Positions 41,129 through 49,665 of a stretch of DNA of 64,000 nt are shown here, piece by piece (within the stretch, counting starts at the first letter, position 1; each line of letters opens with the position of its first letter). The stretch is from Saliphagus infecundisoli (GTDB taxonomy: Archaea; Halobacteriota; Halobacteria; Halobacteriales; Natrialbaceae). The stretch is from assembly GCF_020177375.1 (NCBI RefSeq), contig NZ_JAIWHV010000001.1, forward strand, positions 310,001-374,000, given 5' to 3'. A program made the translations under genes and the position numbers. Under the pieces are notes generated by a model. It worked only from the letters and a program-made list of their open reading frames with translations. It had not been told where the DNA came from and did no database searches.

Positions 41129-41251
41129 GGTCGGCGTTCGTTCCGGGGACGAAAAAGCGTGTGCGTCGCGGGTGTGGGGGCGAACGGGGGTCGGCCCGTC
41201 CGGGGTCGGCCGGCGGCGTGGCTGGCTCTCCCGTCGACCCAATGGCGGTAT

Positions 41252-41260
41252 CTTAAATAT
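41252..41260 (+). promoter_or_regulatory. TATA box of the CBS-HPF gene
   Basis: The sequence cttaaatat is centred about 33 nt before the ATG at 41289, giving a leader of only a few nucleotides. Confidence 0.6.
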
Positions 41261-41288
41261 CGTCGCGGGAGTACGTCGAGCCAGATCG

Positions 41289-42446
41289 ATGAATATCTCT
41301 GATATCGCGACGACGGAGTACATCGAAGTCGACGTCGGGACGCGGATGGGGAAGGTCCGCTCGACCTTCGAGAACGGCAACCCGAAGGGGATCATCGTCA
41401 CCGACGACGGCGCCTACGAGGGCGTCATCGGCGAACGGGAGGTCCTCCAGTCCCACGTCGAGGACGACGCGAAGGTCTCGGCGCTCACCAAACCCAGCCG
41501 GAACGACCCCGCGCCGAAGGTCGACCGCTACGAGGACGTCCGCGAGGTCGCCCGGATGTTAGTCGAGGGCAACACCAAGGTCGCGCCCGTCTTCGAGAAC
41601 GACGAGCTCTGGGGCGTCGTCACCGAGGACGCCATCCTCGAGGCGGTCCTCGAGAACCTGGATGCGCTCACGGTCGCCGACATCTACACCGACGAACCCT
41701 ACACCCTCCGGGAGGACGACGGCATCGGGAAGGCGATCAACCGGCTCCGCGAGCACAACATCTCCCGGATCCCCGTGCTGAACGAGAACGGCTACCTCAC
41801 GGGAGTCGTCACGACCCACGACATCGCCGACTTCGTCATCCGGGAGAACCACAAGACGACGACCGGCGACCGGGTCGGCGATACCGACCGACTGCTCGAC
41901 GTTCCCCTCTACGACATCATGGCGAGCCCCGTCGAGACGACGACCGTCGAGACCTCCGGTCGGGAGGCCGTCGAGCGAATGCTCGAGAACGACTACGGCG
42001 GGCTCGTGGTCACGCCCGCCGAGGACGACCGGGTCGTCTCCGGCGTCGTCACGAAGACCGACGTCCTGCGGGCGCTCACCTTCACCGAGGAGGAACACAT
42101 GGACGTCCAGATCACGAACGTCTCCCTGCTCGATACGGTCACCCGAGAGGGGATCGTCGAGGCGATCGAGGAGGTCGCCGACAAGTACGCCGAGATGCAG
42201 GTGATGCACGCCCACGTTCGTTTCCACGAACACAAGGAGAAGCTCCGAGGGACGCCGCTGATCCAGTGTCAGATCCGCCTCCGGACGAACAAGGGCCAGA
42301 TCGCGGGCAGCGGCGAGGGCTACGGTGCCGCCAACGCGTTCCGGGTCGCCATCGACAAGCTAGAGCGCAACGTCTTGGAGAAGAAGGGCGTCCAGAGCGA
42401 CGAGGAGTACCGGGGCCAGCTCCTCCGGAAGTTAAACGAGCTGTAA
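41289..42446 (+). CDS. Four-CBS protein fused to a ribosome-hibernation (HPF/RaiA-like) domain
   Basis: The product has 385 residues from ATG 41289. CBS motifs lie at about 1-60, 68-125, 133-190 and 212-270 (IIVTDDGAYEGVIGEREVL, APVFENDELWGVVTEDAIL, IPVLNENGYLTGVVTTHDIA, LVVTPAEDDRVVSGVVTKTD). Residues 278-375 read as an HPF/RaiA/S30AE fold: DVQITNVSLLDTVTREGIVE, ADKYAEMQVMHAHVRFHEH, KGQIAGSGEGYGAANAFRVA and IDKLERNV. CBS pairs bind adenine nucleotides, so the build suggests ribosome binding gated by energy charge. The function is inferred from domain order; the leaderless start fits the TATA box. Confidence 0.88.
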   Translation: MNISDIATTEYIEVDVGTRMGKVRSTFENGNPKGIIVTDDGAYEGVIGEREVLQSHVEDDAKVSALTKPSRNDPAPKVDRYEDVREVARMLVEGNTKVAPVFENDELWGVVTEDAILEAVLENLDALTVADIYTDEPYTLREDDGIGKAINRLREHNISRIPVLNENGYLTGVVTTHDIADFVIRENHKTTTGDRVGDTDRLLDVPLYDIMASPVETTTVETSGREAVERMLENDYGGLVVTPAEDDRVVSGVVTKTDVLRALTFTEEEHMDVQITNVSLLDTVTREGIVEAIEEVADKYAEMQVMHAHVRFHEHKEKLRGTPLIQCQIRLRTNKGQIAGSGEGYGAANAFRVAIDKLERNVLEKKGVQSDEEYRGQLLRKLNEL

Positions 42447-42497
42447 GGGCCGCCCAAACGACAAACGATTAGTCGGTCCGGTGACTCGACCCGCTCA

Positions 42498-44393
42498 ATG
42501 AGCGACTCCGATCCCGTCGAGGAGCCCGACCGGTCGGGTCCGCCCGATGCGGCCGGCGGCTCCGATTCCTCCGAGCCATCCCCACGCCCCGACCCGGAGC
42601 GGGCCCGTTCGAGCGAGGAGGGGACGGTCCGGGACGCCGTCGAACGCTCCAGAAGCGGCGCGCCGGCAGTGGGTGCGGTCGTCCGGGACCGCTTTTCCTC
42701 CGACGAGGTCTTCCAGCGCATCGTCGCCGTCGCCGACGAGGAGATCACCTCCGGTGGCCGGGAGCTCTTTTTCAGCGGGCTCGCCGCCGGCTTCGCCATC
42801 TCGATTACGTTCCTACTGTACGTCTCGCTGTACGCGTCGACAGACGGCCACCCGATCCTGAGCGCCCTCCTCTACCCTCTGGGATTCGTCTACATCATCA
42901 TCGGGGGCTACCAGCTCTACACCGAGAACACCCTGCCGCCGGTCGCCCTGACCCTCGAACGGCTCGCGAGCGTTCCCGCCCTCCTTCGCCACTGGCTGAT
43001 CGTGCTCGCGGGCAACTTCGCGGGCGGAGCCGTCGGCGCGGCCGTGTTGACCTGGGGCGGGGTCTTCGATGAGCCGACGGCGGCGGCGGCGACGTCGATC
43101 GCCGAACACGGCATCGAGACGGCGTGGTGGAGCCTCTTTTTCAAGGCCGCCTTCGCCGGGCTGATCGTCGCGGGCGTCGTCTGGATGGTGTACGCCTCCC
43201 GCGATACGATCTCGCGGATCGTGGTCGTCTACATGGCCTTTCTCGCGATCCCGGTCGGGAACCTGTTTCACGTCGTGGTCTCTTTCACCGAGATGCTCTA
43301 TCTCGTCTTCGCGGGGGCGCTCTCGCCGCTGGTCGGACTGACCGAGTTCGTCCTGCCGGTCCTCCTGGGGAACACGATCGGCGGGATCCTGCTGGTCACC
43401 GTCGTCAACTACTACCAGACGAGCGAACACCGCCTCGCGTCGGCGCGCTTCGAGGGGGTAGATCGCCGGCTTTCCGTCCAGGAGTGGGTCATGGGAAGCG
43501 CCGCCGGCCGGTCGTACGTCCCCCTGATCGACACCGGCGAGACGTCGGTCCCCGACGGCCGATACCGGGTGCTGGTCCCGATCTCGAACCCCCGAACCGA
43601 GGCGGGGCTCGTCGAACTCGCCGCCGCCGTCGCCGCCCAGCACGGCCCCGCAGTCGTCCACGTCGCCCACGTCGTCCAGGTGCCCGACGTGAAGTACGGC
43701 ACCGGCCAGCGCGACCGGATCGTCGCCGAGTCCGAGCGCCTCCTCTCGGAGGTCACCGGGCCGGTCGAGGACCGCGAGGTCGACGTCGAGACGTCGACGG
43801 TCGTCTCCCACCGGTCAGTCGAGGAGGTCTTCGAGGCGGCCGACCGCGAGGACGCCGACCTCGTCGTGATGGGATGGGGCCGGGACGACCAGCTCTGGGG
43901 CAGCCCCCGCGCCGAGGGCGTCGTCGAGGAACTTACCAGTCGGCTCCCCTGTGACTTCCTCGTGCTCGAGGGATCCGAACTCGACACCTCGCGGATCCTG
44001 CTGCCGACCGCCGGCGGTCCCGACTCGGAGTTAAGCGCCGAGGTCGCCCGGACGCTCCGATCCGCGGCGGGATCGGCGGTCACCCTGCTGTACGTCGCAG
44101 AGGAGGGCGAACGCGAGGCCGGCGAGGCGTTCCTCGAGGAGTGGGCCGACGACCACGATCTGGCGGACGCCGAGATCGTCGTCGACGACTCCGGGGACGT
44201 CGAGCGCGCGATCGCCCGCGAGGCCGAAGCCCACACGCTCGTCCTCCTGGGGGCGACCGAGCGGGGCTTTCTCGCGCGGCTCGTCTCGGAGTCGGTCCAC
44301 CCGGCGGTCGTCAGCGGCGTCGACTGTTCGGTGTTGCTCGCCGAACGGCCCGGGAACCGGGGCCTGTTCGCGCGGCTGTTCGGCCGGCGGTAG
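42498..44393 (+). CDS. Formate/nitrite transporter (FNT) fused to two UspA domains
   Basis: The product has 631 residues. Residues 1-60 are an acidic, disordered lead. Residues 68-305 hold six hydrophobic helices of the FNT fold (FFSGLAAGFAISITFLLY, GFVYIIIGGYQLYTENTLPP, LAGNFAGGAVGAAVL, MAFLAIPVGNLFHVVV, VLLGNTIGGILLVTVVNYYQ). Residues about 350-475 and 485-620 are two universal stress protein domains (YRVLVPISNPRTEAGLVELA, ADLVVMGWGRDDQLWG; ILLPTAGGPDSELSAEVART, LVLLGATERGFLARL). FNT channels pass small monovalent anions such as formate, nitrite or acetate; the USP domains probably sit in the cytosol and sense nucleotides. The fused build is the notable part. Confidence 0.9.
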   Translation: MSDSDPVEEPDRSGPPDAAGGSDSSEPSPRPDPERARSSEEGTVRDAVERSRSGAPAVGAVVRDRFSSDEVFQRIVAVADEEITSGGRELFFSGLAAGFAISITFLLYVSLYASTDGHPILSALLYPLGFVYIIIGGYQLYTENTLPPVALTLERLASVPALLRHWLIVLAGNFAGGAVGAAVLTWGGVFDEPTAAAATSIAEHGIETAWWSLFFKAAFAGLIVAGVVWMVYASRDTISRIVVVYMAFLAIPVGNLFHVVVSFTEMLYLVFAGALSPLVGLTEFVLPVLLGNTIGGILLVTVVNYYQTSEHRLASARFEGVDRRLSVQEWVMGSAAGRSYVPLIDTGETSVPDGRYRVLVPISNPRTEAGLVELAAAVAAQHGPAVVHVAHVVQVPDVKYGTGQRDRIVAESERLLSEVTGPVEDREVDVETSTVVSHRSVEEVFEAADREDADLVVMGWGRDDQLWGSPRAEGVVEELTSRLPCDFLVLEGSELDTSRILLPTAGGPDSELSAEVARTLRSAAGSAVTLLYVAEEGEREAGEAFLEEWADDHDLADAEIVVDDSGDVERAIAREAEAHTLVLLGATERGFLARLVSESVHPAVVSGVDCSVLLAERPGNRGLFARLFGRR

Positions 44394-44402
44394 CGAGGGG
44401 AG

Positions 44403-45107
44403 TTACGCCTCGGCGGCGTCGTCGCTCCCCTCGAGGCCCGCGTCGGTGATCCGGAACCGGGCGCTCTCGCCGGCCGGCTTCGAACGGTGTTTTTCCAGCG
44501 TCGCCCGGCGGTTCCCGCCCCGAAAGCGCTCGATCCGGAGGATCGTGCCGGTCCAGTGCTCCAAGGTGTTGCCCCCGAGTGCCCGGGTCCGGTCGCTCTC
44601 GGAGTCGGGGTCGGCGAACACCTGGTTGGTGAGGACGACCGCGAGGTCGTGTTTGCGCGCCAGCGAGAGCAGGTGGGTGACCTGGCGGGCGACCGCCCGG
44701 AGCGCCCCCCCGCCGTCCTCCCTATCGCGCTCGAGGCGGTAGAAGCCGGTCGCGCTGTCGACGACGATCAGGTCCGCCCGGTCGGCGAACGCCTCGCTGT
44801 CCCGGACGGCCTCCTCCTGCTCGGCGAAGTCGTGGGCCTCCTCGATGACGATCCGGGACGCGGCGTCGGAGACGTCGTCCGTTCGCGCAGCCAGAAGCTG
44901 TTCGAAGCGATCCCCCGAGACGCCCTCGGTGTCGACGAACACCGCGAGCCCGCCGGCGACGGCCGTCTCGACTGCGGCGGCGAGCGCGAGGTTGGTCTTG
45001 CCCGCCGCGGGCGGGCCGTAGAGCTGGGTGACGGTCCCGCGCTCGAACCCGCCGCCCAGCAGCGCATCGATCGACTCGCAGCCGGTCGGGATCGCCTCGT
45101 CGTTCAC
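44403..45107 (-). CDS. radB: RadB recombinase paralog
   Basis: The product has 234 residues. The RecA-type ATPase core shows Walker A LYGPPAAGKTNLAL near residues 29-42, AVFVDTEGVSGDRFEQLL, Walker B LIVVDSATGFYRLE and the L2-region LTNQVFADPDSES. RadB lacks the N-terminal helix-hairpin-helix domain of RadA, as here. It assists RadA in homologous recombination and in removing it from DNA. It is convergent with the FNT-USP gene, 9 bp apart. Confidence 0.94.
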   Translation of the reverse strand: MNDEAIPTGCESIDALLGGGFERGTVTQLYGPPAAGKTNLALAAAVETAVAGGLAVFVDTEGVSGDRFEQLLAARTDDVSDAASRIVIEEAHDFAEQEEAVRDSEAFADRADLIVVDSATGFYRLERDREDGGGALRAVARQVTHLLSLARKHDLAVVLTNQVFADPDSESDRTRALGGNTLEHWTGTILRIERFRGGNRRATLEKHRSKPAGESARFRITDAGLEGSDDAAEA

Positions 45108-45156
45108 GCCCGTCCTTTCGCCGGACCGGGGAAAAAGACCCCGGAACCGGGAGTAG

Positions 45157-46926
45157 CTATTCCCGTTCGCGAACCAAGCCGGGGTTGGTCACCGCACCGT
45201 CGGCCGCCGAGCCGAAGTCCCGGCCGTACTTCGCGAGCACGCCGCCCGCGTAGGCGGGCTCGGGCGGCTCCCACTCCGCTTGCCGGCGGGCGAGTTCGTC
45301 GTCGCTCGCATCGACCTCGAGCACCCGTTGTTCGACGTCGATCCGGACGACGTCGCCGTCCTCCAGGAGCCCGATGGGACCGCCGACCGCGGCCTCGGGG
45401 GCGACGTGGCCGATCGAGAAGCCGCGGGTGGCACCCGAGAAGCGCCCGTCCGTAAAGAGCGCGACGTCGTCGGCGTGGCCCTGGCCCGCCACCGCGCTCG
45501 TGACCCCGAGCATCTCGCGCATTCCGGGGCCGCCGCGGGGTCCCTCGTTGCGGATACAGAGGACGTCGCCGGACTCCACTTTCCCTTCCTGGACGTACTT
45601 CATCGCGGGTTCCTCCGCCTCGAACACTCGCACCGGTCCCTCGTGGACCGGGTCCTCCTCGCCCGTGACCTTGATCACCGCGCCGTCGGGCGCGAGGTTG
45701 CCCGTGAGGATCCGGATCGCTCCCTGCTCGTCCTTCGGGTCGGAGACGGGATACAGGTAGTCGGCGTCGAGATCCGAGATGGCGGGCGGATCGAGCGCCT
45801 CGAGTTCCTCGCCGATCGTGTTCCCCGTGACCGTCATCGCCTCGCCCGCGAGGAGGTCGGCCTCGTAGAGCGCCGACAGGACGACCGGGACGCCGCCGAC
45901 CTCGTGGAGGTCGTTCATGACGCGCTCGCCGCCGGGCTGGAGGTCGGCGATCTTCGGCGTCCGTCGGGAGATCTCGTCGAACTCCTCGATCGAGAGCTCG
46001 ACGCCCGCCTCGGCGGCGAGGGCAAGCAGGTGGAGCACGCCGTTGGTCGACCCCCCGACCGCGACCTGGAGGGCGATCGCGTTCTCGAAGGAGGCCTTCG
46101 AGAGGAACGTCGAGGGCCGCCGATCGGCCTCGACCGCTTCGACGGCGAGTTCGCCGGCTTCCCGGGCGACCTCCTCGCGTTCTTCGGACTCGGCGGGCGG
46201 GCTCGCGCTGCCGAGAGGCGCGAAACCGAGCGCCTCCGAGAGCGAGGCCATCGTGTTCGCGGTGAACATCCCGCCACAGGAGCCGGCGCCGGGACAGGCC
46301 TGGCGCTCGAGTTCGTCGAGTTCCTCCGGGCTCATCTCGCCGTCGGAAACGCTCCCGACGCCCTCGAAGACGTTCTGGATCGTCACTTCCCTCCCGTCGT
46401 GTTCGCCGGGCATGATCGAACCGCCGTAGAGGAAGACCGAGGGGAGATCCGTTCGGATCGCGGCCATCATCATCCCCGGGAGGTTCTTGTCACAGCCCGC
46501 GACGGTAACCAGGCCGTCGATGCGCTCGCCGAAGGCGACGAGTTCGACGCTGTCGGCGATCACCTCCCTGGAGATCAGGGAGGCCTTCATCCCCTCCGTG
46601 CCCATCGAGATCGCATCCGAAATGGTGATCGTGCCGAATTCGATGGGCATCCCCCCGCCGCCGTCGACTCCCTCTATGGCGCCGTCGGCGACGTCGTCCA
46701 GGTGAACGTTACAGGGCGTGACGTCGGCCGCGGGGTTCGGGACGCCGATCATCGGCGAGCCCATGTCCTCGTCGGTAAACCCCATCGCGCGGAACATCGC
46801 GCGGTGGGGCGCGCGCTCGGCGCCCTCGGTGACCTCCCGGCTTCGCAGCTCCTCGGGCTTGCTGTGGTCGAACTCCTCCTCGTCGGCCGGCGGCCCGACC
46901 TCCTCCCCGTCCGTGCTCTCGCTCAT
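45157..46926 (-). CDS. ilvD: Dihydroxy-acid dehydratase
   Basis: The product has 589 residues from ATG 46926 (MSESTDGEEVG); nine extra upstream codons are possible. Iron-sulfur cluster cysteines lie in TPCNVHLDDV, TVAGCDKNLPG and CPGAGSCGGMFTANTM. Other signatures are MGTEGMKASLISREVIADS, VGGSTNGVLHLLAL, GKVESGDVLCIRNEGPRGGP and DGRFSGATRGFSIGHVAPEA. It dehydrates 2,3-dihydroxy-3-methyl acids in valine, leucine and isoleucine synthesis. It is divergent from the beta-RFAP synthase gene; no other ilv genes are in the window. Confidence 0.96.
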   Translation of the reverse strand: MSESTDGEEVGPPADEEEFDHSKPEELRSREVTEGAERAPHRAMFRAMGFTDEDMGSPMIGVPNPAADVTPCNVHLDDVADGAIEGVDGGGGMPIEFGTITISDAISMGTEGMKASLISREVIADSVELVAFGERIDGLVTVAGCDKNLPGMMMAAIRTDLPSVFLYGGSIMPGEHDGREVTIQNVFEGVGSVSDGEMSPEELDELERQACPGAGSCGGMFTANTMASLSEALGFAPLGSASPPAESEEREEVAREAGELAVEAVEADRRPSTFLSKASFENAIALQVAVGGSTNGVLHLLALAAEAGVELSIEEFDEISRRTPKIADLQPGGERVMNDLHEVGGVPVVLSALYEADLLAGEAMTVTGNTIGEELEALDPPAISDLDADYLYPVSDPKDEQGAIRILTGNLAPDGAVIKVTGEEDPVHEGPVRVFEAEEPAMKYVQEGKVESGDVLCIRNEGPRGGPGMREMLGVTSAVAGQGHADDVALFTDGRFSGATRGFSIGHVAPEAAVGGPIGLLEDGDVVRIDVEQRVLEVDASDDELARRQAEWEPPEPAYAGGVLAKYGRDFGSAADGAVTNPGLVRERE

Positions 46927-47007
46927 ATCCGGCCGGTGGGTCCCGGGGGACATAAGTCACCCTCCCGAGGCGAAATCCCCTTGCGAGCGGGGGGCCTACG
47001 ACCGGCA

Positions 47008-47979
47008 ATGACGAGCGTCGCGGTCACGGCGGGCGCGCGGATCCACGTCGGCTTCCAGAACCTCTCGCTTGCCCGCCCGCGCCTCTACGGCGGGATCGGG
47101 ATCGGGCTTGCCGAGCCCCGGGCCACCGTCCGGGCAGAGCCCGCCGAGGGAGTCGAGGCCGACGACCTCCTCGTGCCCTATGCCCGCCGTGCCGTCGGTC
47201 TCCTGAGAGTCCCGGGCGCGGCGGTTTCCCTCGAAGCCGGGCTGGCCCGCCACGCCGGCCTCGGCAGCGGCACCCGACTCGCGCTCGCGACCTACGCGGC
47301 CATCGCGCACGCTCACGGGATCGAACCCCGTCCCCGGGAGCACGCCCCCAGTCTCGGCCGGGGCGGGCGAAGCGGCGTCGGCGTCGCGACCTTCGAGGAC
47401 GGCGGGTTCGTCGTCGACGCGGGCCACCCGACCGAGCGCTTCACGAGCGAGCCGCCCGAGGACGGCGACTGGACGGTCCCCCGGGTCGTCGCCCGCCACG
47501 ACCTCCCCGAGAGCTGGCGGGTACTCCTCGTGATCCCCGACTCCGAGCCGGGCCGAAGCGGCGAGAGCGAGGACGCGAGCATGCGTCGGGTCGTCGAGCG
47601 CGCCGACCCGACCGTCGCCGACGAGATCGCGGGGATCGTCACCCGACGGCTCCTTCCCGCCGCCGCGGAGGGCCGTCTTGAGCCCTTCGGCGACGCCGTG
47701 AGCACGATCGGACGGAAGAACGGCGCCTGGTACGCCGACGCCCAGGGCGGGGTCTACCGCCCGCCCGCGGGCGAACTGATCGACGCGCTCGCGGACTGTC
47801 CCGCGCTCGTCGGCGTGGGCCAGTCATCGTGGGGCCCCGCCGTCTATGGCTTCGCCGACCGAGAGGAAGTCGGGCGGGCGCGGGAGGCTGCCCGGGAGGC
47901 ACTCGGGGAGCGAGGTCTCTCGGGACGGGTGCTCGTCTCGGCGGTCGCCGACGGAGGTGCCCGGCTCGAGTCGGGGTGA
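47008..47979 (+). CDS. Beta-ribofuranosylaminobenzene 5'-phosphate synthase-like protein (GHMP family)
   Basis: The product has 323 residues from ATG 47008 (MTSVAVTAGARIHVGFQNLS). The first strand pair with GARIHVGFQNLSLARPRLYG, the GHMP ATP-type loop GLARHAGLGSGTRLALATYA, SLGRGGRSGVGVATFEDGGF and GVGQSSWGPAVYGF match beta-RFAP synthase, which joins PRPP and 4-hydroxybenzoate at the start of tetrahydromethanopterin synthesis in methanogens. Haloarchaea are usually thought to use folate-type one-carbon carriers, so the product in this organism is open. The long frame upstream is antisense to ilvD. Confidence 0.88.
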   Translation: MTSVAVTAGARIHVGFQNLSLARPRLYGGIGIGLAEPRATVRAEPAEGVEADDLLVPYARRAVGLLRVPGAAVSLEAGLARHAGLGSGTRLALATYAAIAHAHGIEPRPREHAPSLGRGGRSGVGVATFEDGGFVVDAGHPTERFTSEPPEDGDWTVPRVVARHDLPESWRVLLVIPDSEPGRSGESEDASMRRVVERADPTVADEIAGIVTRRLLPAAAEGRLEPFGDAVSTIGRKNGAWYADAQGGVYRPPAGELIDALADCPALVGVGQSSWGPAVYGFADREEVGRAREAAREALGERGLSGRVLVSAVADGGARLESG

Positions 47980-47980
47980 G

Positions 47981-48838
47981 CTACAGTTCGCCCGCGATGT
48001 GGTCGTCGATCTCCTGAACCGTCTCCGGGTCGGTCGTCCAGAACCCCTCCCAGACCCCCGGCCCGTCCTCGATGGCGACCTGAGCGGCTCCCGTCGGGAC
48101 CTCCCCGTCGGACTCCTCCACCGTCTCCCCCGTCGGTGGCCGGAAGACGACGAACCACGACCGGCGGTAGGCCGGGCTCGTCCCCCGGTGGACGCTCCCC
48201 AGCCGATCGAGGCGCTCGCTCCCGCCCGCGCCGTAGAGGTGGACCGCGAGGTCGGTCCCGGCGAGGGTCTCGTAGGCCTCCCGGGTGCCGACCTCGTCGT
48301 CGATCCGCGAGAGCTCCTGGAACGCCGACCGAAGGGTTCCCCTCCCCCGTACCCAGGCCAGGCGCTCGATCCACCGGGAGACGACGATCAACAACAGCTT
48401 CTCCTTGCCCGCGCGGGGATATCCCCGCAGACCGAACCGGTGGCCCTCCAGGCCGGCGAACACCGCCGGCAGGCCGACGTCTTCGATCCCGCGGGCGCCG
48501 GTCACGAACAGGTCGGAGTTGATCCCCAACACGGCGTCGTACACCGTACTCATCGGCGAGGTCGCCTCGATCCGGTCGCCCTCGAGCAGGACCACCGTCG
48601 GCTCGTCCTCGGGGAGCCGGTCGGTCGTTTCGATCCCGTGGGTCTCCGGAGCCGTCTCGACGTCGATCGAGGAGCCGAACGTCTCGGCGAGCATCGCCGC
48701 GAGCGGGTCGTCGGCGTCGGCGCCGACGACGACGAGGCGCCGGTCGGGCGGATCGGTACGGGAGACGAACTGCTCGAGGCTCACGCGGATCTCACTCGAC
48801 ACGAACGCCTCTCCCAAAACGTATAAACGTCCCGTCAT
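47981..48838 (-). CDS. DICT-like sensory domain protein, unknown function
   Basis: The product has 285 residues. It begins MTGRLYVLGEAFVSSEIRVS and has a first alpha/beta region (about 1-95) and a second around YDAVLGINSDLFVTGARGIE, VSRWIERLAWVRGRG and YETLAGTDLAVHLYGAGGSE, followed by RSWFVVFRPP. The later part resembles the DICT sensory domain found with bacterial signalling proteins and in many haloarchaeal stand-alone proteins. No enzyme motif or membrane segment is seen. The stop codon lies 1 bp from the convergent beta-RFAP synthase stop codon. Confidence 0.65.
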   Translation of the reverse strand: MTGRLYVLGEAFVSSEIRVSLEQFVSRTDPPDRRLVVVGADADDPLAAMLAETFGSSIDVETAPETHGIETTDRLPEDEPTVVLLEGDRIEATSPMSTVYDAVLGINSDLFVTGARGIEDVGLPAVFAGLEGHRFGLRGYPRAGKEKLLLIVVSRWIERLAWVRGRGTLRSAFQELSRIDDEVGTREAYETLAGTDLAVHLYGAGGSERLDRLGSVHRGTSPAYRRSWFVVFRPPTGETVEESDGEVPTGAAQVAIEDGPGVWEGFWTTDPETVQEIDDHIAGEL

Positions 48839-48886
48839 CCCCTCTCGGGGGAGGGCACTTTTGGGCTTCGACCGCCAACTCCGGCC

Positions 48887-49210
48887 ATGCAGTTTTGCGA
48901 CGACTGTGGCTCGATGATGAAAGCGGAGGGCGACCGGATGGTCTGTGGCTCCTGTGGCGCCGAAAGCGCCCGCGACGCCGACCGCGAGGCTGAGTTCGTC
49001 ACCACCGACGAGCAGACGGGAGAGGACGTGATCGAGTCCGAGGAGGGCGCCGATTTCGAGGGCAAACCCCGCGCGACCGACGTCCGCTGTGACGGCTGTG
49101 GCAACGAGGAGGCGTGGTACACGATCAAGCAGACCGCCTCCGCCGACGAGGCGCCGACTCGCTTCTTCAAGTGTACCGAGTGTGGGAAGCGGTGGCGCGA
49201 GTACAACTGA
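48887..49210 (+). CDS. Transcription factor S (TFS, TFIIS-like cleavage factor)
   Basis: The product has 107 residues with two zinc ribbons: QFCDDCGSMMKAEGDRMVCG with a further CxxC near residues 4-25, and a C-terminal RCDGCGNEEAWYTIKQTASA with KCTECGKRW. The acidic tip (DE in SADEAPTRFF) is the residue pair that stimulates RNA cleavage in backtracked RNA polymerase. A T-rich acttttggg lies about 27 nt before the ATG, pointing to a leaderless message. Confidence 0.95.
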   Translation: MQFCDDCGSMMKAEGDRMVCGSCGAESARDADREAEFVTTDEQTGEDVIESEEGADFEGKPRATDVRCDGCGNEEAWYTIKQTASADEAPTRFFKCTECGKRWREYN

Positions 49211-49219
49211 CCTCGCCCG

Positions 49220-49474
49220 TTACTCGGTCCTCTCCCGGTCGGGTTTCCAGTCCATCCGGATCGTGATCGATTCTCGATTTCCGCGGAGGATCGACCCTCG
49301 CTCGCGGACGGTCAGTTCGTAACCGACGTCGTCGGTTGGCTCGAGTTCCACCGTTTTGTTCCCGGTGCGGGCGACGACTTCGCCGCCGGACTCGAACTCC
49401 TCGGCCAGGTCGTGGAGGCGGTTTGCGATCTCCTCGCGGGTCATCTCCTCGGGGACCGCGGTCTTCTGTGACAT
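49220..49474 (-). CDS. Amphi-Trp domain protein
   Basis: The product has 84 residues from ATG 49474 (MSQKTAVPEEMTREEIANRL). The body REEIANRLHDLAEEFESGGE followed by a beta hairpin, a second strand pair and the final RMDWKPDRERTE matches the small amphi-Trp domain family, common in haloarchaea, of unknown function. A longer open frame upstream overlaps the ppc promoter and lacks similarity. Convergent with the TFS gene, 9 bp apart. Confidence 0.85.
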   Translation of the reverse strand: MSQKTAVPEEMTREEIANRLHDLAEEFESGGEVVARTGNKTVELEPTDDVGYELTVRERGSILRGNRESITIRMDWKPDRERTE

Positions 49475-49632
49475 GGCCGCGTCTTGCTCGCGTTTTCCAA
49501 TAAATCTCCGGCCTACTCGCGACGTCCGACGGAGGGGGAGAGTTCGATCCCATGACTGCGACGAATTCCACATAATCGATGTAGGGCGTCGGAGCGAACC
49601 GAAACCGGGCGGCAAACTTTCGCGCGGTAGGG

Positions 49633-49640
49633 GTATTTTT
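49633..49640 (+). promoter_or_regulatory. TATA-like box of ppc
   Basis: The sequence gtattttt is centred 29 nt before the ATG at 49666, with no Shine-Dalgarno sequence between. Confidence 0.6.
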
Positions 49641-49665
49641 GATCCGGGGCGCGTAGGGTGCCGGT

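Noticed and set aside
45280-47007. A long plus-strand open frame running into the beta-RFAP synthase gene
   Set aside because: It is antisense to ilvD, which has all catalytic motifs; the extension shows no family similarity and only reflects the codon bias of the high-GC opposite strand.
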